A DNA stretch of 64,000 nucleotides from NCBI RefSeq assembly GCF_004210375.1, contig NC_134833.1, positions 46,122,782 to 46,186,781 of the forward strand. Direction: 5' to 3'. The DNA comes from Tachypleus tridentatus (Eukaryota; Arthropoda; Merostomata; Xiphosura; Limulidae). A model generated the notes under the pieces. The model was given only the letters and a program-made list of their open reading frames with translations. It was not told the origin of the DNA and ran no database searches. The first letter of the stretch is position 1, and each line of letters starts with the position of its first letter. Both the position numbers and the translations under genes were made by a program. Below are positions 1 through 12,660 of this stretch, one piece after another.

Positions 1-900
1 AGTTATGCGCATATGTAATATATGAAATTATTATATTGTAGATGTAACATCAAAGAGAGCTCTCTGTTCTATATGAGTATATATATTATTTATGAAAGTT
101 CACATATACCTATACGTCTATAATTACATTTACAATCCAGCAAACAAGCTTACCTTTCAAACTTCAGCCATGTAAACTTTCTGGTAAGTAAATGTAGACT
201 CTGAGCCTGCGTGATACAAAAAACGCTCAGTTTAACGACATTAATGGTATGCAGATACCTACCAGTTTAGTTAACTACAAACATATTCCACATTTTTACA
301 AAGGATGCAATAAATAAGTAATTTATGCTCATTATTCAAATTAATATCCTTCAAATAAATTATGGAGTGTTAGAAAAACTAAATATATTACATATCTCCG
401 GAAAACAAAACAACGAACATATAAAACAATCAAACAAGCTGTATCTTTGCTTGCACAGAAAAAGAAAAAATTAACATTAGATTAAACTGTATTTCCAATG
501 CTATCATCACTGTTGTTCTGTGTTGTATTATTGAGATAAGTTTCAAGAAATAAGGCCCATTTAAACCTATATAATTCACATAAATTGCTACATCGATTCC
601 AATTTACAAACGTCACAAAGGTTCTTTTATGTATCTACTATGCTTATGGTTTATAACATTACATCTTGTTGTTAGCAAAAATATAAAGTGAAGAAATCTG
701 GAAATTAAATCTATTCAGCACTCATTAAAAATGACTGAAATACCTTAAGTTATTTTTAACTTCAAGCAATGCTGAAAGAGCTTCAATGGATTTGTTTGCA
801 GAAAAAAAAAAGCTAGTATGTTTATTTTAATCTTTTCAAATTTATATTGTTTTAATTATATTAAGTTTTTAAAACTTTGCTAAATACAATTATCTTCTTA
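1..900. other. No gene seen
   Basis: AT-rich intergenic DNA; no ORF, exon match or repeat I recognise. Confidence 0.6.
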
Positions 901-1036
901 TGGTCTCCCGCTGGAAGAGCAGTAAGTCTTCGGATTTACAACGCTAAAATCAAGAGTTCGATTCTCATCGGTGGACACAGCAGATAATCCGATGTGGCCT
1001 TACTATAAGACAAATACACAGAAACACATACACACT
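901..1036 (+). repeat. SINE-B copy
   Basis: Same family as 12,797: CTCCCGCTGG head, GTTCGATTC B-box-like motif, GATGTGGC then a CA-rich tail. No clear target duplication. Confidence 0.75.
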
Positions 1037-2283
1037 CCATAAAAATAAAACTATATTCCAGTAATCAAATTTTCTTCTCGAGCCTTCATTACTCAACTGT
1101 TAATTATTTGAAATGGAGAATGACTTATACACATTCTGGTTTTGACTGTTGTTTAAATATAAAATATTTATTTTAGATTTCATACTCATCACTGCAGTTT
1201 AAAGATGTTGAAACCTTGTGGAAACTTAAGGGGTTTTTTAGACAACTTTTTTACACTAAGAGCACACTTGTAAAAGATCGTTACTTCAAGCAAGGCTTGC
1301 TCTTCTTTTTATTTTCAAATTTGACTCCGTGAGAACAAAAAGTTTCACCCATATCCGTTTCTTTTTAATACAGTCTCCAGTAGCGACATGACCTAAAAGT
1401 GTATAAAAATAACCTGACAGATAAAATACGCGATATAACAGGAAGTTGTGCAGACACACGTGCACATATGCAAAGCGCATGCTCAGTGTTTAATGATATA
1501 CACCCACGCATAATCACACCACGAGTAACATGCGAGTATTCAGGTGATTATTTATAGGATCTTAAACCGTCAGGTTTTACAAAAATAATCAAAAAATATA
1601 AACTTGGGTTTATTATCCTTTAAATATTTTTAATATCTAAGTAGATGGTTCGTGCATATGAACCAAAAATTCTTGTTTCACAACGGGATTGACACCTCTA
1701 ACTTTTTCTGTACTCAGAGTTATAGAATATTCTGAATTCAACTAACTTTTTTTTTTTTTCCTTTTTACTAAACTGGCATCACTTTACACTTTTACAGTTA
1801 CCACAATCCAACAAATTTATGTTTACGACTTCAAACGGTTAGAATTTGAAGACAAAATAATACTAATAGGTTAACATATTTGTAGAAACATCATATTAAG
1901 ACTTGTTACCTCAGAACCAATTCATTGAAATTCTAAACAAATATAATATTTTAAGCCTGTTTTCTGTATCTTATTTAATGGATTAGTAATTATCTTAAAA
2001 ATTTTATTGATTCAGTTAGTTTGGATTTTGTTAACACAAATGCATATTTAATCTTGTTGTAAATAAAGTTAAAACATCAAGCCAGTATTCATAAAAGTTG
2101 AATGGAAGTAATCGAGTAGACAAAATGGTTGAATATTCAGGAAAGTATTGCCATACAACAGTCTTTAGTTTCTTACCTGACTAGAAGTCACTCTTTTTCA
2201 GATTAACTTTTTCATTCCTCGTCTAACAAAATATATACATGATGTGTTAAAAAAAATTAATAAAGTTTTTCTCGATGTAATGA
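1037..2283. other. No gene seen
   Basis: AT-rich. One 64-codon - strand ORF (1286-1480) has no recognisable motif and looks like chance. Confidence 0.6.
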
Positions 2284-2510
2284 TTTGGTTTGGTTTGGTT
2301 TGGTTTGTTTAGAATTTTGCGCAAAACTACTAGAGGGCTATCTGCGCTAGCCATCCCTAATTTAGCAGTGTAAGACGAGAGGGAAGGCAGCTAGTTATCA
2401 CCACCGAACGCCAACTCTTGAGCTATTCATTTACCAGTGAATAGAGATATTGGCCGAAATATTATAACGCCCCTACGGCTGAAAGAACAAGCATATTTGG
2501 TGTGACGTCG
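2284..2510 (-). repeat. SINE-A copy, tRNA head lost
   Basis: Reverse-oriented body of the long tRNA-headed SINE. It starts with TTTGG repeats (the tail) and ends at the GGTGTGACG of the head, so the Pol III promoter part is gone. Confidence 0.8.
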
Positions 2511-2599
2511 ATGGTGTGACGTGGCACCATTAGTGAATGTAGTTAACAGTAACTTACGTCAAAGATAACAAGTGCTCAATAATAATAATGGATTGTAAA

Positions 2600-2735
2600 T
2601 TGAAAAACATGCCCCTTGTTCCAAACTGCCATTCCACAAAGTTTGATTAAGATTGGCCCAGCGATCTAGGAGTTGTTAAATAATGGGAAGCAGATAGACA
2701 TACATTCAGATTATTGTGTTTATTATATATAGATA
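2600..2735 (+). repeat. Possible LINE 3'-end relic
   Basis: A stretch resembling the end of an RTE/CR1-type element: AAGTTTGATTAAGATTGGCC, then CAGCGATCTAGGAG, and a TTATTATATATAGAT end. No coding part remains. Confidence 0.3.
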
Positions 2736-4100
2736 TGAAATTACATTAAAAAGTAAACTCTTGTTCAAGGAAGCTACCATTTGGAGAACATAGAGGACGT
2801 TAGTTATACCACAAGGTTATCCGTGGTTTAAATATATTAACTAAAGTGCATATATTTGTTCAGTGTAATGAGGCAGAAAGACCAACCTCAGGTTTCTGGG
2901 AAATGTGATTTTACCATCGTAAGATTGTCGCGTTGTGTAAAACCTAAAAACTTTCGTAGATGTTAAGCTTTTTTATTGTTCTTCGAAATTTTCCCACAGG
3001 CCTGATATATAAGGAAGAAGTTGTTGTTGTTTTTTCTTTCCTCTTCCTTGTGATTGTCAGGTTGTGGTTAATTAGTGTTTGTGACAGGTGAACGACATAA
3101 CAAAGGTTGAATCGTTTTCTCTGGATAACCGTTAGTCCTGAAAATCTTCTAAGTATATTTAAGTTGTTTATCTTGGTATCTCTGTTTCTTATAGCCATAT
3201 TACAGTTGATCTGGAAGGTTCTGACGTGGATGTTGTGAGTGAAACCAAAATTATAAACTGATGTCAAAAGATTTAAACTGTTGTCAGTTAATTGCTTTGG
3301 ACATCATTTTTGCAGCACTTCACATTTTAATATTCTTTTGAGAATTATATTTTTTACTACACATGGCAATAATAGAGTGCACTATAGCTTCCTTTTCTGA
3401 TTTCTCAATTTTGTAGTTTGTTAAGCCTTTCTTACCTATGTTAATATTTGTTACGTTTACATATTTGCTGTTTTCTTCATATCAATTTGTTGTGGTATCA
3501 CGCAGTGCAGTCGTAAAATTAAATAAAGTTGTAACTTAAACAAGTTATAAACAGCATGAAAAGAAGTGTTAAAAAAACAAGCGATGAGTGTTTTCTTTAG
3601 CGGCCTTTAATGAAATATTTTTTCCACAGCAATGTAATAATAATTATTTTTGTAGACTTTGGCACCTCAGATCCTACAACAAAGGAACCCGTGAAATTGA
3701 TAATCTTAACCTTGTGTGGTAGATAGAGAAAGTTACTGTACCATACGTTTGGGTGGTCGTGTGAAATTTGAGAATTATCTCAACACTATTAAGCCTATAG
3801 AAGGAACTGTTACATAATGTCAAAATAACTTAATTTATTGCTAGGTGACATTTCGGGCGTCCACACTTTTTCAAATCTAAATACAGACTGTAAAGATTTA
3901 AAAAAAAAACATTTAAATGACACAAAAATATCACAGGGTTATGACAATAGAAGTTGGTGACATTTTACAGTGGTACTTGTAATAAATAAGAGAATGTGAT
4001 AACACTTTAACGTTACAAAATCTTTTGAACTATATAAAAGTAGTATATAATGGATAAAATAAAATACGTGGTAAATTCTGTAGTCATATAAAGATATAAT
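2736..4100. other. No gene seen
   Basis: Includes a 107-codon - strand ORF (2944-3267) with no domain and ordinary AT-rich composition; probably chance. Confidence 0.5.
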
Positions 4101-4367
4101 TGTTTGTTTGTTTTTGAATTTTGCGCAAAGCTACTCGAGGGTTATCTGCGCTAGCCGTTCCTAATTTAGCAGTGTAAGACAAGAGAGAAGGCAGCTAGTC
4201 ACCACCAACTCTCGGGCTACTCTTTTACCAATGAATAGTGGGATTGACCGTCACGTTATAACGCCCTCACGGCTGAAAAGGCGAGTATGTTTGGTACGAC
4301 GGGGATGCGAACCCGTGACCCTCAGATTACGAATCGCACGCCTTAACCCACCTGGCCATGCCGGGCC
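4101..4367 (-). repeat. SINE-A copy, full length
   Basis: Reverse-oriented, from a TTTG tail to the CATGCCGGGCC head. The near-identical flanks (TATAAAGATATAATT and TATAAAAGTATAATT) look like an aged target duplication. A 70-codon ORF here is only SINE sequence. Confidence 0.85.
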
Positions 4368-5185
4368 GTATAAAAGTATAATTCTGATAAAATTAAAGAA
4401 AAGCGTTTATTTAATCTGTGCTTATGGAGAGCCCCAGATTTAATTAGTCTATTTTCCAGTTGCTTTCTTTTTAGAGTATCAGACAGTGCGAATTTGAGGG
4501 TGTTTTTTTTTCATTTTTTGTAGAGAAGCCATGGATGTTATGTTCCGAACTACTAAAGTGACATCCAAAGGAGTGAATGGTCTTTATATTAGGTGGCAGC
4601 CTGATTGTTCAATGCATATAAAACAGTAAATTAGGCATTGGGATATGCAAGTGATTGCTTAAGTGGCTATTTTATACCTTCAACACAAGTCTTTAAAAAT
4701 GAGGTAAAGGATGAGCAATTGTATAGATAGTGAAGTTGATAGTCTAGTAGGACTAGCGTCTGACCACATTTAATCAAAAAAGGAAGATAATGAATTAATG
4801 CATTGAGAAGCTTTAACAGTCAATCTTGAGTATCGAATAGTTTTTAGCTCTGCTTTCTTCATGTAGCTTGGCTTCAAAGTACTTAGATTCCAGGCCTAAC
4901 ACGATGAGCTATCGATACCTCACAATACATTTGTTTTAAGAAAGTGAAAAGATCAACATGTTTACCCATCTGAAATCAATCCTGAATCTTGGAATACTCT
5001 TCGTTTTATTGAAGATCACTAATGTGAAAGATCATAAACCCTCTAAAGTCTGTATGATTTTGTCCTTTAACACCTGTTTTATTTCGATACTGTCATGTTC
5101 ACACTATTCTATGAAAACCTGTATTAAACATACATTACCTATGCCTTTGCGATTACGAGTTACTTCTGTTTGACCCATGACACTG

Positions 5186-5460
5186 GGCCCGGCATGGCCT
5201 AGCGCGTAAGGCGTGCGACTCGTAATCCGAGGGTCGCGGGTTCGCGGCCGCGTCGCGCTAAACATGCTCGCCCTCCCAGCCGTGGGGGTGTATAATGTTA
5301 CGGTCAATCCCACTATTCGTTGGTAAAAGAGTAGCCCAAGAGTTGGCGGTGGGTGGTGATGACTAGCTGCCTTTCCTCTAGTCTTACACTGCTAAATTAG
5401 GGACGGCTAGCACAGATAGCCCTCGAGTAGCTTTGTGCGAAATTCCCAAACAAACCCATG
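5186..5460 (+). repeat. SINE-A copy, young subfamily
   Basis: Full length. The head begins GGCCCGGCATGG and carries a Thr-like loop CTCGTAATC and B-box GGTTCG. Flanked by a perfect 10-bp duplication, CATGACACTG (5176-5185 and 5461-5470). Nearly identical to the copy at 16,079. Confidence 0.9.
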
Positions 5461-5470
5461 CATGACACTG

Positions 5471-8287
5471 AGATACTGCTGCTGTATTGAATCAGTATAG
5501 TATTCTAGTAATCGATCAGCGATTTCAGATGTGCTGGCTATTGATTACTTTCTTTTCAATCTACCATGACAAAAATAACACTGCTAATATTATTATTTCA
5601 GGATATTTTAACTTCGTCTGCCACGCCACCATTTCCAGTGAGAATTAAGATAGAAACACTAAGTCTTCATCCTTTTATGCACAGATCACTGTTTGGACTA
5701 ATACTGCATGCGATACACTACTTTTGCATTACATGACACCAACAAACTATGCCTTGTCTTTAGTAAACATAATATCACTTGTGTAGATGGAGATGTTGTA
5801 TTTTCATCCACAAAATAAATTCGTGCAATCAACTGTTCCTGAGCCCAGAGAAGCCATCATTGGATGATTTTCTCAAATATATATATATGAGTGTGTGTGT
5901 ATCTCAAGTATGACCATCTTTAGGACATCACAAGCCAAATCTGATGCTTAAGGTAACTTCTTTCATTTATCTAGACTTAAACATAGAAGTGCATTTCCAG
6001 CCACATCTAATTTATCACAAATTAACAGTTTCACTTGGTTTTCATAACATATGACAAAATTAAACAATGTCTTGGAAGCTTCTTTATCAACCACAAATTT
6101 TTCGCTATTTTATTTTCACATATACCATGCACCATATAGTTCCGAAAAAATTGGGCTGACCACTAAACTCCTCGAAGTTAGTGATCAGGCCCAACTTGGG
6201 AATCTTTACTTTTTTAGAGCAGAAGTAGCATCAGCTATAGAAAACTCGCAACGTTTTTGAATCATTTGCCAGCATCACATTCACTATGGCAAAATATGGA
6301 TGTTTCATTCTTAAGTAACCCTGCTGTCTACACCAGTAAAAAATACTTCAGTCTTCTCTTTCCAAGTGGTATTGGGAATAAACATAATTTGCATAATATA
6401 TAATACAAATATCATGGGAGGACCAGGAAAGCCCCGACCATTTACTGGAAGCAAACAGAGTCTTGTCACAATGATGAGGTGCATTGGCTGATTGTTTACT
6501 CTCACATGCTCAATTGATGACTTACCATTAGATTGCTCGTAAATAAACGTATCAACAAGGATATCCTCATGATTTTTCAACACCACTGCAGGTTATGCTC
6601 TCCTATGCTACTAGTACAGATTGTTCATGTAAGCAGCCAAGTTCTCTTATAATCTCCTCCTTCTCCTTTGAGCCCTGAACTCAGCCCAATAGATTGCTTG
6701 GCTCTCCATCAGGCCAAAATATCGCTGCAACTCGACTTCATCTATTCCCAGTCTTGTAGTTTCCACTTTACTCAACTGTTCAATTGCATTGTGAGCGGGA
6801 CTGTTTAAACTCAAGGTTAGGTATTACATTTTCTGTTGCTGAGTCCAGTGCTTCCATACAGTAACCTACATGAAAAGCTTCAGTAAATGGTCCATATCCT
6901 CTTTTGATATGTTATTCAATGTCAAGGACATTATTTGTTTAGCTGTGGTTTTGGACTTTCTTTCAATACCAGACTGAGATTTCTTAAACGTCGATGGTGT
7001 GATCGAGAAAATATGTAGATTGACAGAAAATGCATATAGAGTGACTTTATATTATTGTAAACTCGAATAAGGTTAAAACAAACTAAATGAGATAGAAAAA
7101 TACACAAAACAATAAAATAATTTGTTAACAATCTGAGACAGACATAACATCAAAATAAAAAAGAAAGTATTGTGTGGTGTCTTGAATAGAAAGCTCTCAT
7201 TATATCGAAAACAAATAAATATCTGTTTGTTTCAAGCTGAGAAACCATGACATCTGTTGTTATAACTTATATTTTGTGATGTAGGCAATGCTTTATGTAT
7301 CTTGTTACGGTTTTATTTGCTATTTTTTTATTATTATTTATCTCAACTATGAACGTTTAGTTATATTAGAGTTATGGTTGTACTTATAGAAGGAATGAGC
7401 CAACGTGCAATATAAAGTAAAATATCAAACACACTGCAAATAGTATGTAAACAAAACTTTATAAGCACTTTACACACACTATTGGGTAATAAATAAATCA
7501 ACTGCAGAGTAACAAGTCACTAAAGCACTTGAGAAAGTCGGTATAGTAAAAATAAAAATTTCACAAAACAATTTTTTTCAATCTGACTGACCAATGTTGT
7601 CACATCACTCTTCTGCCTTCACATTATGTGAATCTAAATGCTCATGATTGAATAACATTTCCATGGCTAAAAGCTTTTTCTTAATTTTGCTTATAACCTT
7701 AGTAATAACAAGTAATAATAATAACTGTGTTTTGAAATACTAGTAACGAGCTAACAATACACTGATAGCTATGTTTTGTGATTATGAAAACACTGTATTG
7801 GTTGCCAAGTAACAATCCACCCTCATATCACGTGTGGGTGCATGATTACGTGATCAGCCTACAGTTGTATCAGTTACATAAAAACTTAAACTATACAGAT
7901 TCATTTTCTCTAGATTCGAACTATGATCTAATCTTTGAAAGCCAAGATTTCAGTTCTACAGAAATGACTCGAGGGTTTTGTGTTGGATAGAGCAATTCTG
8001 TCATAACAGTTGGTGCCTAAGACGTTTCTTACGCGAGGAAAAAAGTCACCCCTGCCGAAGCCTGACACTGTCTTGTTTAATAGTTCTGGACTAAAAACAA
8101 TAACGATTAGTTCTATAATTTACCTTTGCATTGTTTTCAAACTAATTGTGATTTATTGATCTCTAAGGTTGAACTTGGAACAGTGCGATTTTTAAAATAT
8201 GCTTTATAAGGAAACAAAACAGAAGAAAATGAAAACTCTTATTTTGATAATCTCCAAAAGTCCTTGTACCTGTCAAGAAAGCACTGA
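5471..8287. other. No gene identified
   Basis: Slightly less AT-rich than the surroundings at 5,540-6,900. The - strand ORF 6311-6586 has no motif I know; it may be a worn transposon piece. A 17-bp hairpin lies at 6151-6194. Confidence 0.4.
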
Positions 8288-8581
8288 AAAAATAGAAATA
8301 AGTTTAGGAACACTAATGCTCGATATACGAAACAAGTCTTAGCCATTAATCCAGTCAAAAAAAAGGCTGCTACCCTGGATAAGTGGAAGCAAAACTATAG
8401 CAAAGATATAAGCAAAAGCCAAAAAATGTCGAGAGATAGGTTTAAGAAAAGCCTCAGAAAGAATATGTCTAGATGCCAATCACTCCAGAAATTTAACACC
8501 GAGAATAGCTACGAGAAAGATATTTTCAGAGCACAGTCACTCATGAAAAGCTATGAGACAAGGGTAAACTTTTTAAAATAA
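8288..8581 (+). pseudogene. Lysine-rich reading frame, probable transposon fragment
   Basis: 97 codons open from after a TGA to a TAA at 8579-8581, with no ATG near the start. Very basic and loosely repetitive (VKKKAATLDKWKQNYSKD, then RFKKSLRKN). Similar lysine-rich repeats occur at the N-terminus of some invertebrate helicase/transposon proteins, but I see no helicase domain here. Function unknown. Confidence 0.3.
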
Positions 8582-9041
8582 AAATTAGAAAGTAAGAATG
8601 GGGTCATCAAAAATTAAGAAAACAAGGTAGAAATGCATGGGACAACATTTCATCATTTGGTGGTTTTTGACACACTGCAACCTTATAGTGGGTGTGGCCA
8701 TTTTTCTGCCAATTCTGACTTTATGCTTTACTTTAAACTTTGATCAAATTATAGACGGGAATAGAGTTTTATGAGTAGTTAATACTTTTAAAATACTTAG
8801 AAATGTAAAAATTTTAAAAATCAGCAATTTTGATACTATTGTTTTTGCTAATTTCTTACTAGTCAGATAGATGTAATGCTTCCCATAAGCAAATATAAGA
8901 GTATTGGACTTTCTATCTTACTTCCGATATCAGCTCACCTATTCCTACCTTGTTTCCTTACTTTTTGGTGCACAGATTCCTACTACCTATTTTTGAAATT
9001 AATTTTCTTTTTTTTCACACTTGTTAAAGTACTTGCTAACC

Positions 9042-9312
9042 GGCCCGGCATGGCCAGGTGGTTAAGGCACTCGGCTCATAATCCGAGGGACGCGGGTTCG
9101 AATTCTCGTCACGCCAAATATGCTCGTTTTTTCAGCTGTGAGGACGTTGTAATGTGATGGTTAATTCAACTATTCGTTGGTAAGAGAGTAGCCCAAGAGT
9201 TGGCAATTGGTGGTGATGATTAGCTGCCTTTATGTAGTCTTACACTGCTAAATTATGGGCGGCTAGAGCAAATAGCCCTCCAGTAGCTCCGCGCGAAATT
9301 CAAACCAAAACT
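9042..9312 (+). repeat. SINE-A copy
   Basis: Full-length copy; the loop reads CTCATAATC instead of CTCGTAATC. The flanks ACTTGCTAACC and ACTTACTCACC suggest an old target duplication. Confidence 0.85.
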
Positions 9313-9726
9313 TACTCACCTTCTAGTTAGAGCACATTGAATTTTAGTATTAATGTATTGTGAAACCAACACAAGCTTCCATGGGGATGACATACAGAAA
9401 GAAAGATTGTAAAAGATTAAATAAATTGTTTACTCACATGAATAAAAACTTCATATTAAGCTTAATTAAATAAGCTATTTCACGAGATATAGTTAAACAA
9501 TTATTCTGATTGTTATGCAATATTGTTTTCGATCTTCAAGTTGTTTAAATTTGGAATATTGTGTTTTTTCAAAAATAGATTTTTTTCCTTCTGTATTTTT
9601 CGTAATTCCGCAATTTATTGAAATAGTTATTAACATTAATATTTATAACGTATTGTTTATTAATATATTGCTTTGTTCAGACACTTTATTAACCGTGTTT
9701 TTAGGTGGTGATAAACTATATATCCA

Positions 9727-9995
9727 ACCTGTGTGGCATAGGTGGTTATGGTGCTCAACTCCCCATCTTACGATCGTGGGTTCGAATCCCCGTCTCGCCA
9801 AACATGCGCGCTCTTTTGTTCATGAGTATTATTATGTTACGGGCAATCCCATCCCACTATTTGTTGGTAAAATAGTAGCCCGCTAGTTATGTGATGACTA
9901 GGTTATTTCCCTCTAGCCTTACATGGCTTAATAATTAGGTACAGCTAGCGCAGAAAGCGGTCGTGTAGCTTTGCGCGAAATTCAAAATAAACATC
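9727..9995 (+). repeat. SINE-A copy, divergent head
   Basis: The B-box GGGTTCGAATCCCCG is intact and the body and tail are recognisable, but the first 45 bp of the head differ from the other copies. Confidence 0.75.
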
Positions 9996-11449
9996 CGCCT
10001 GTATGAAAGTTTTATTTTGGATCTCTGTCAATATTTAAAACATTTGTTACTTTATTTGTTTTATTCTGGTTGTAGGGGCAATTTGTTCTGATATGTTATA
10101 TATATATATTTAATGTTACAATATAGATGTTCACTAAAGGGCAAATTACATTAAGACCAAAAAAGTTTAATGATGTAGGCCTAGAAAGTTTTAAAAATGT
10201 TAACATTAATTTTTTTAGTAAATTCGAAGAGTAGCTTACAAATATGAGGGACAGTGACGAAGATTTATTTTTACTTGATAAAGAGAATCAGTTAGTGTTT
10301 TGTTTTTATTTACTTGCTTAATCAACCGACAAGTTCTAAAGAAAGCATGGGTGTAAACTTGGCTTCCAGGTATCGCAGTTTTTAAGGTTGAAAATAAATG
10401 GACTAGAGTTTGAATTATTTTCATCGGATAATTTAAAAGAACCCCCCGATGAAAGAATAATTTCATAACTATATGGTAACAGTGATTATCATTTCAAAGT
10501 AGAAAATAATATTCCTTCAGGTATCACACGACTTGCCAGCTGAAAAGACACTGACTGTTGCTATACACTACACTCTACCTTAGATGAATCTTTACCAATA
10601 GAAACTACACCTGACAAATCAGTTGAATGACTTAGTTCATTAAGTAATAGAAGCAAAACGTCGATTAAAATAAAAGCTATCTTATAATTTCTGGATGTAA
10701 AGGAAGTTTTTAAATAACTTTATTATCAAAATATAGAAATTATTTCAGTATGCATTATGTATTCTGAAAGAAAACAGTAGGTAACAGGCAGGGGGACTTG
10801 GTGGCTCTGTTTACTAACGTTTTATATCAATAGTGGTTGCTAAAGAAATACAGAAATTTTATTGATAATGAGAAACCCACTTGTAATAATTCTCTTCTAA
10901 TCAATAAAAGTGTTAATACCCATACCAGTCATTCTGAGATAAAGAAATTTTGATTTATTTTAAAATTAAATAAAGTGGTAGAAAACACGTGGCATGCTTG
11001 AATACTACAACAGCAAATATTAAGATTGGCCATTTATATTTTTAAAACTACATTTTAGTTTAAACTCATGGCATTTTCAAAAATTAGTTAATTAATTTGT
11101 ATGGTTGTTTTAGAGCAAAGACACATTGGACTGTCTACTGCATTCACCATAAGGAATCGAAGCACGAATGTTAATGCTGTAAGTCTGTAAACAATCCACT
11201 GTTCTACTTAGAAATATCAAAAAATAGAATGGTGTAAAATAGTTGTATTTTAGCCCCATTATATTCGTCAAATACATCGCTGACACTAACAATGTACTGT
11301 TAAAAGATACAATACACCTAATATAATATCTCATGACAAGTATAGTTAATAATGATAGTGAGTTTCCTGCTTGTACATGGAGTTTACACCATAATAATTA
11401 TTCTTGAAACAAGTGACTTACATCAGTAGTGTTCGAACCACTACTGGGT
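9996..11449. other. No gene seen, apart from the foldback fragment
   Basis: AT-rich DNA with short scattered ORFs lacking any motif. Confidence 0.5.
10858..10940 (+). repeat. Partial copy of the foldback element
   Basis: The outer arm GAGAAACCCACTTG is followed by the inner arm AATAAAAGTGTTAATACCC, then TTCTGAGATA. Same sequence as the palindrome at 19,690, with one arm largely deleted. Confidence 0.6.
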
Positions 11450-12545
11450 TTATTGTATTACCTGGCCGAAAGAATTGGTGAAACGTATTGTCAGCAATGA
11501 ATATGGCGAATACAGCATAACTGAAATACGAGCATTGTGGATTGCAGCGTTGTCCTGCTGAAAGATCCAGTCATTTCCACGCAAGCGAGAGACTTCAGTC
11601 AATAAGGATGCTCTCTCCAACATGCCAATGTTGCCAGCTGCTGTTTGACGCCCCTGTTTAACCTGAAGCTCCATTGTTCCATGGAAGGAGAAAGCACCCC
11701 AGGTCATGATGGAACTTCCTTCACTGTGTCGTGTAGAAAATGTCTCCGGTGGGATATCTTTATCGTGCCAGTAACGTTGGAAGCCATCTGGACCATCCAG
11801 GTTAAATTTTTCTCATCAGAGAACAAAACCTTCATCCACTTTTCTACGTCCCATGTTTGGTGCTTCTCAGCAAAGTTCAAGCGAGCTGTTTCGTGGTGTA
11901 GAAGGAGGCGTAGCCTTTGAAGACATTTACGGTTTTAAAAGCCTTTTTCTCGCAGATGCCGTCTCATTGTTCTTGAGCTGCACTCTGCGTCCGTAAGGGC
12001 CTTAATCTGGTTCAACAATCGACTGGTGTCTTGCCGGACAACCCGTCGAATTATCCTGTTTAACGTCGACGAAAATTTCTTGGATCGATCATTTGAAATT
12101 CTCGTTCCGTATCCCTCAGGGTCTTTTACGAAATTTGCAGCAGCATTTTTCCTACGCCTAATCTCATCAGTGATGGCACGTAGAGAGAGACTTTGCTTTT
12201 GCAGCTCAACAATTCTGTCACGTTCAAACTCTGTCAATTTTTCAGCTGTTGCCATGTTTTTTACCCAGGTAACACAGGAGATGTTGACAACGCTAATGCT
12301 TGAACACAAATGACTAAATTTTTTTTTGTGTTTACCGATTAACACTTCGTTTCAGTATGGTCTTACACTTTTGACCGACTAGTATTTAGGCTAATTTCAT
12401 AGCGTTAACATTTTCCCTATTATTTTTTTTTATTTTGCCTTTTCATCTTTCAAAGCTCTACTAAAATAAGTGGTTGAGTCTAACAACGCAAAATGCATAT
12501 TTTTCTTTATGTTCGTTGGCCTTAAGATATTGGCCAGCAGTGTAT
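11450..12545 (-). mobile_element. Tc1-like DNA transposon, broken
   Basis: On the - strand, from 12,254 downwards, a helix-turn-helix N-terminus (LTEFERDRIVELQKQSLSLR) is followed by a second DNA-binding part ending RRHLREKGF. After a frame shift comes the first catalytic Asp in [12 protein letters not shown], then [13 protein letters not shown] with the second Asp. The third acidic residue cannot be seen and the element fades out near 11,450. The right end shows a Tc1-type inverted repeat (CACTGCTGGCCAATATC, - strand) abutting a TA at 12,543, right where an (AT)n run starts. The matching left inverted repeat is not found. The copy is inactive. Confidence 0.85.
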
Positions 12546-12573
12546 ATACATATATATATATATATATATATAA
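12543..12573. repeat. (AT)n microsatellite
   Basis: Runs directly from the end of the Tc1-like element. Confidence 0.9.
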
Positions 12574-12660
12574 TTTTCTAAACCTTGAAAATCTCTAGGA
12601 AATAAGATTAACAATGTAGTGTTAAAAGTATATATACTATATTATTATTATATATATATA

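Noticed and set aside
2944-3267. 107-codon - strand ORF
   Set aside because: No domain, no repeats, no supporting neighbours; length expected by chance in 64 kb.
5186-5260. tRNA-Thr-like sequence at SINE-A heads
   Set aside because: It is the head of a SINE: it continues into the repeat body, recurs at several places with the same body and does not keep a proper acceptor stem.
11645-12313. Two + strand ORFs of 91 and 95 codons
   Set aside because: Antisense shadows of the Tc1-like transposase on the - strand.
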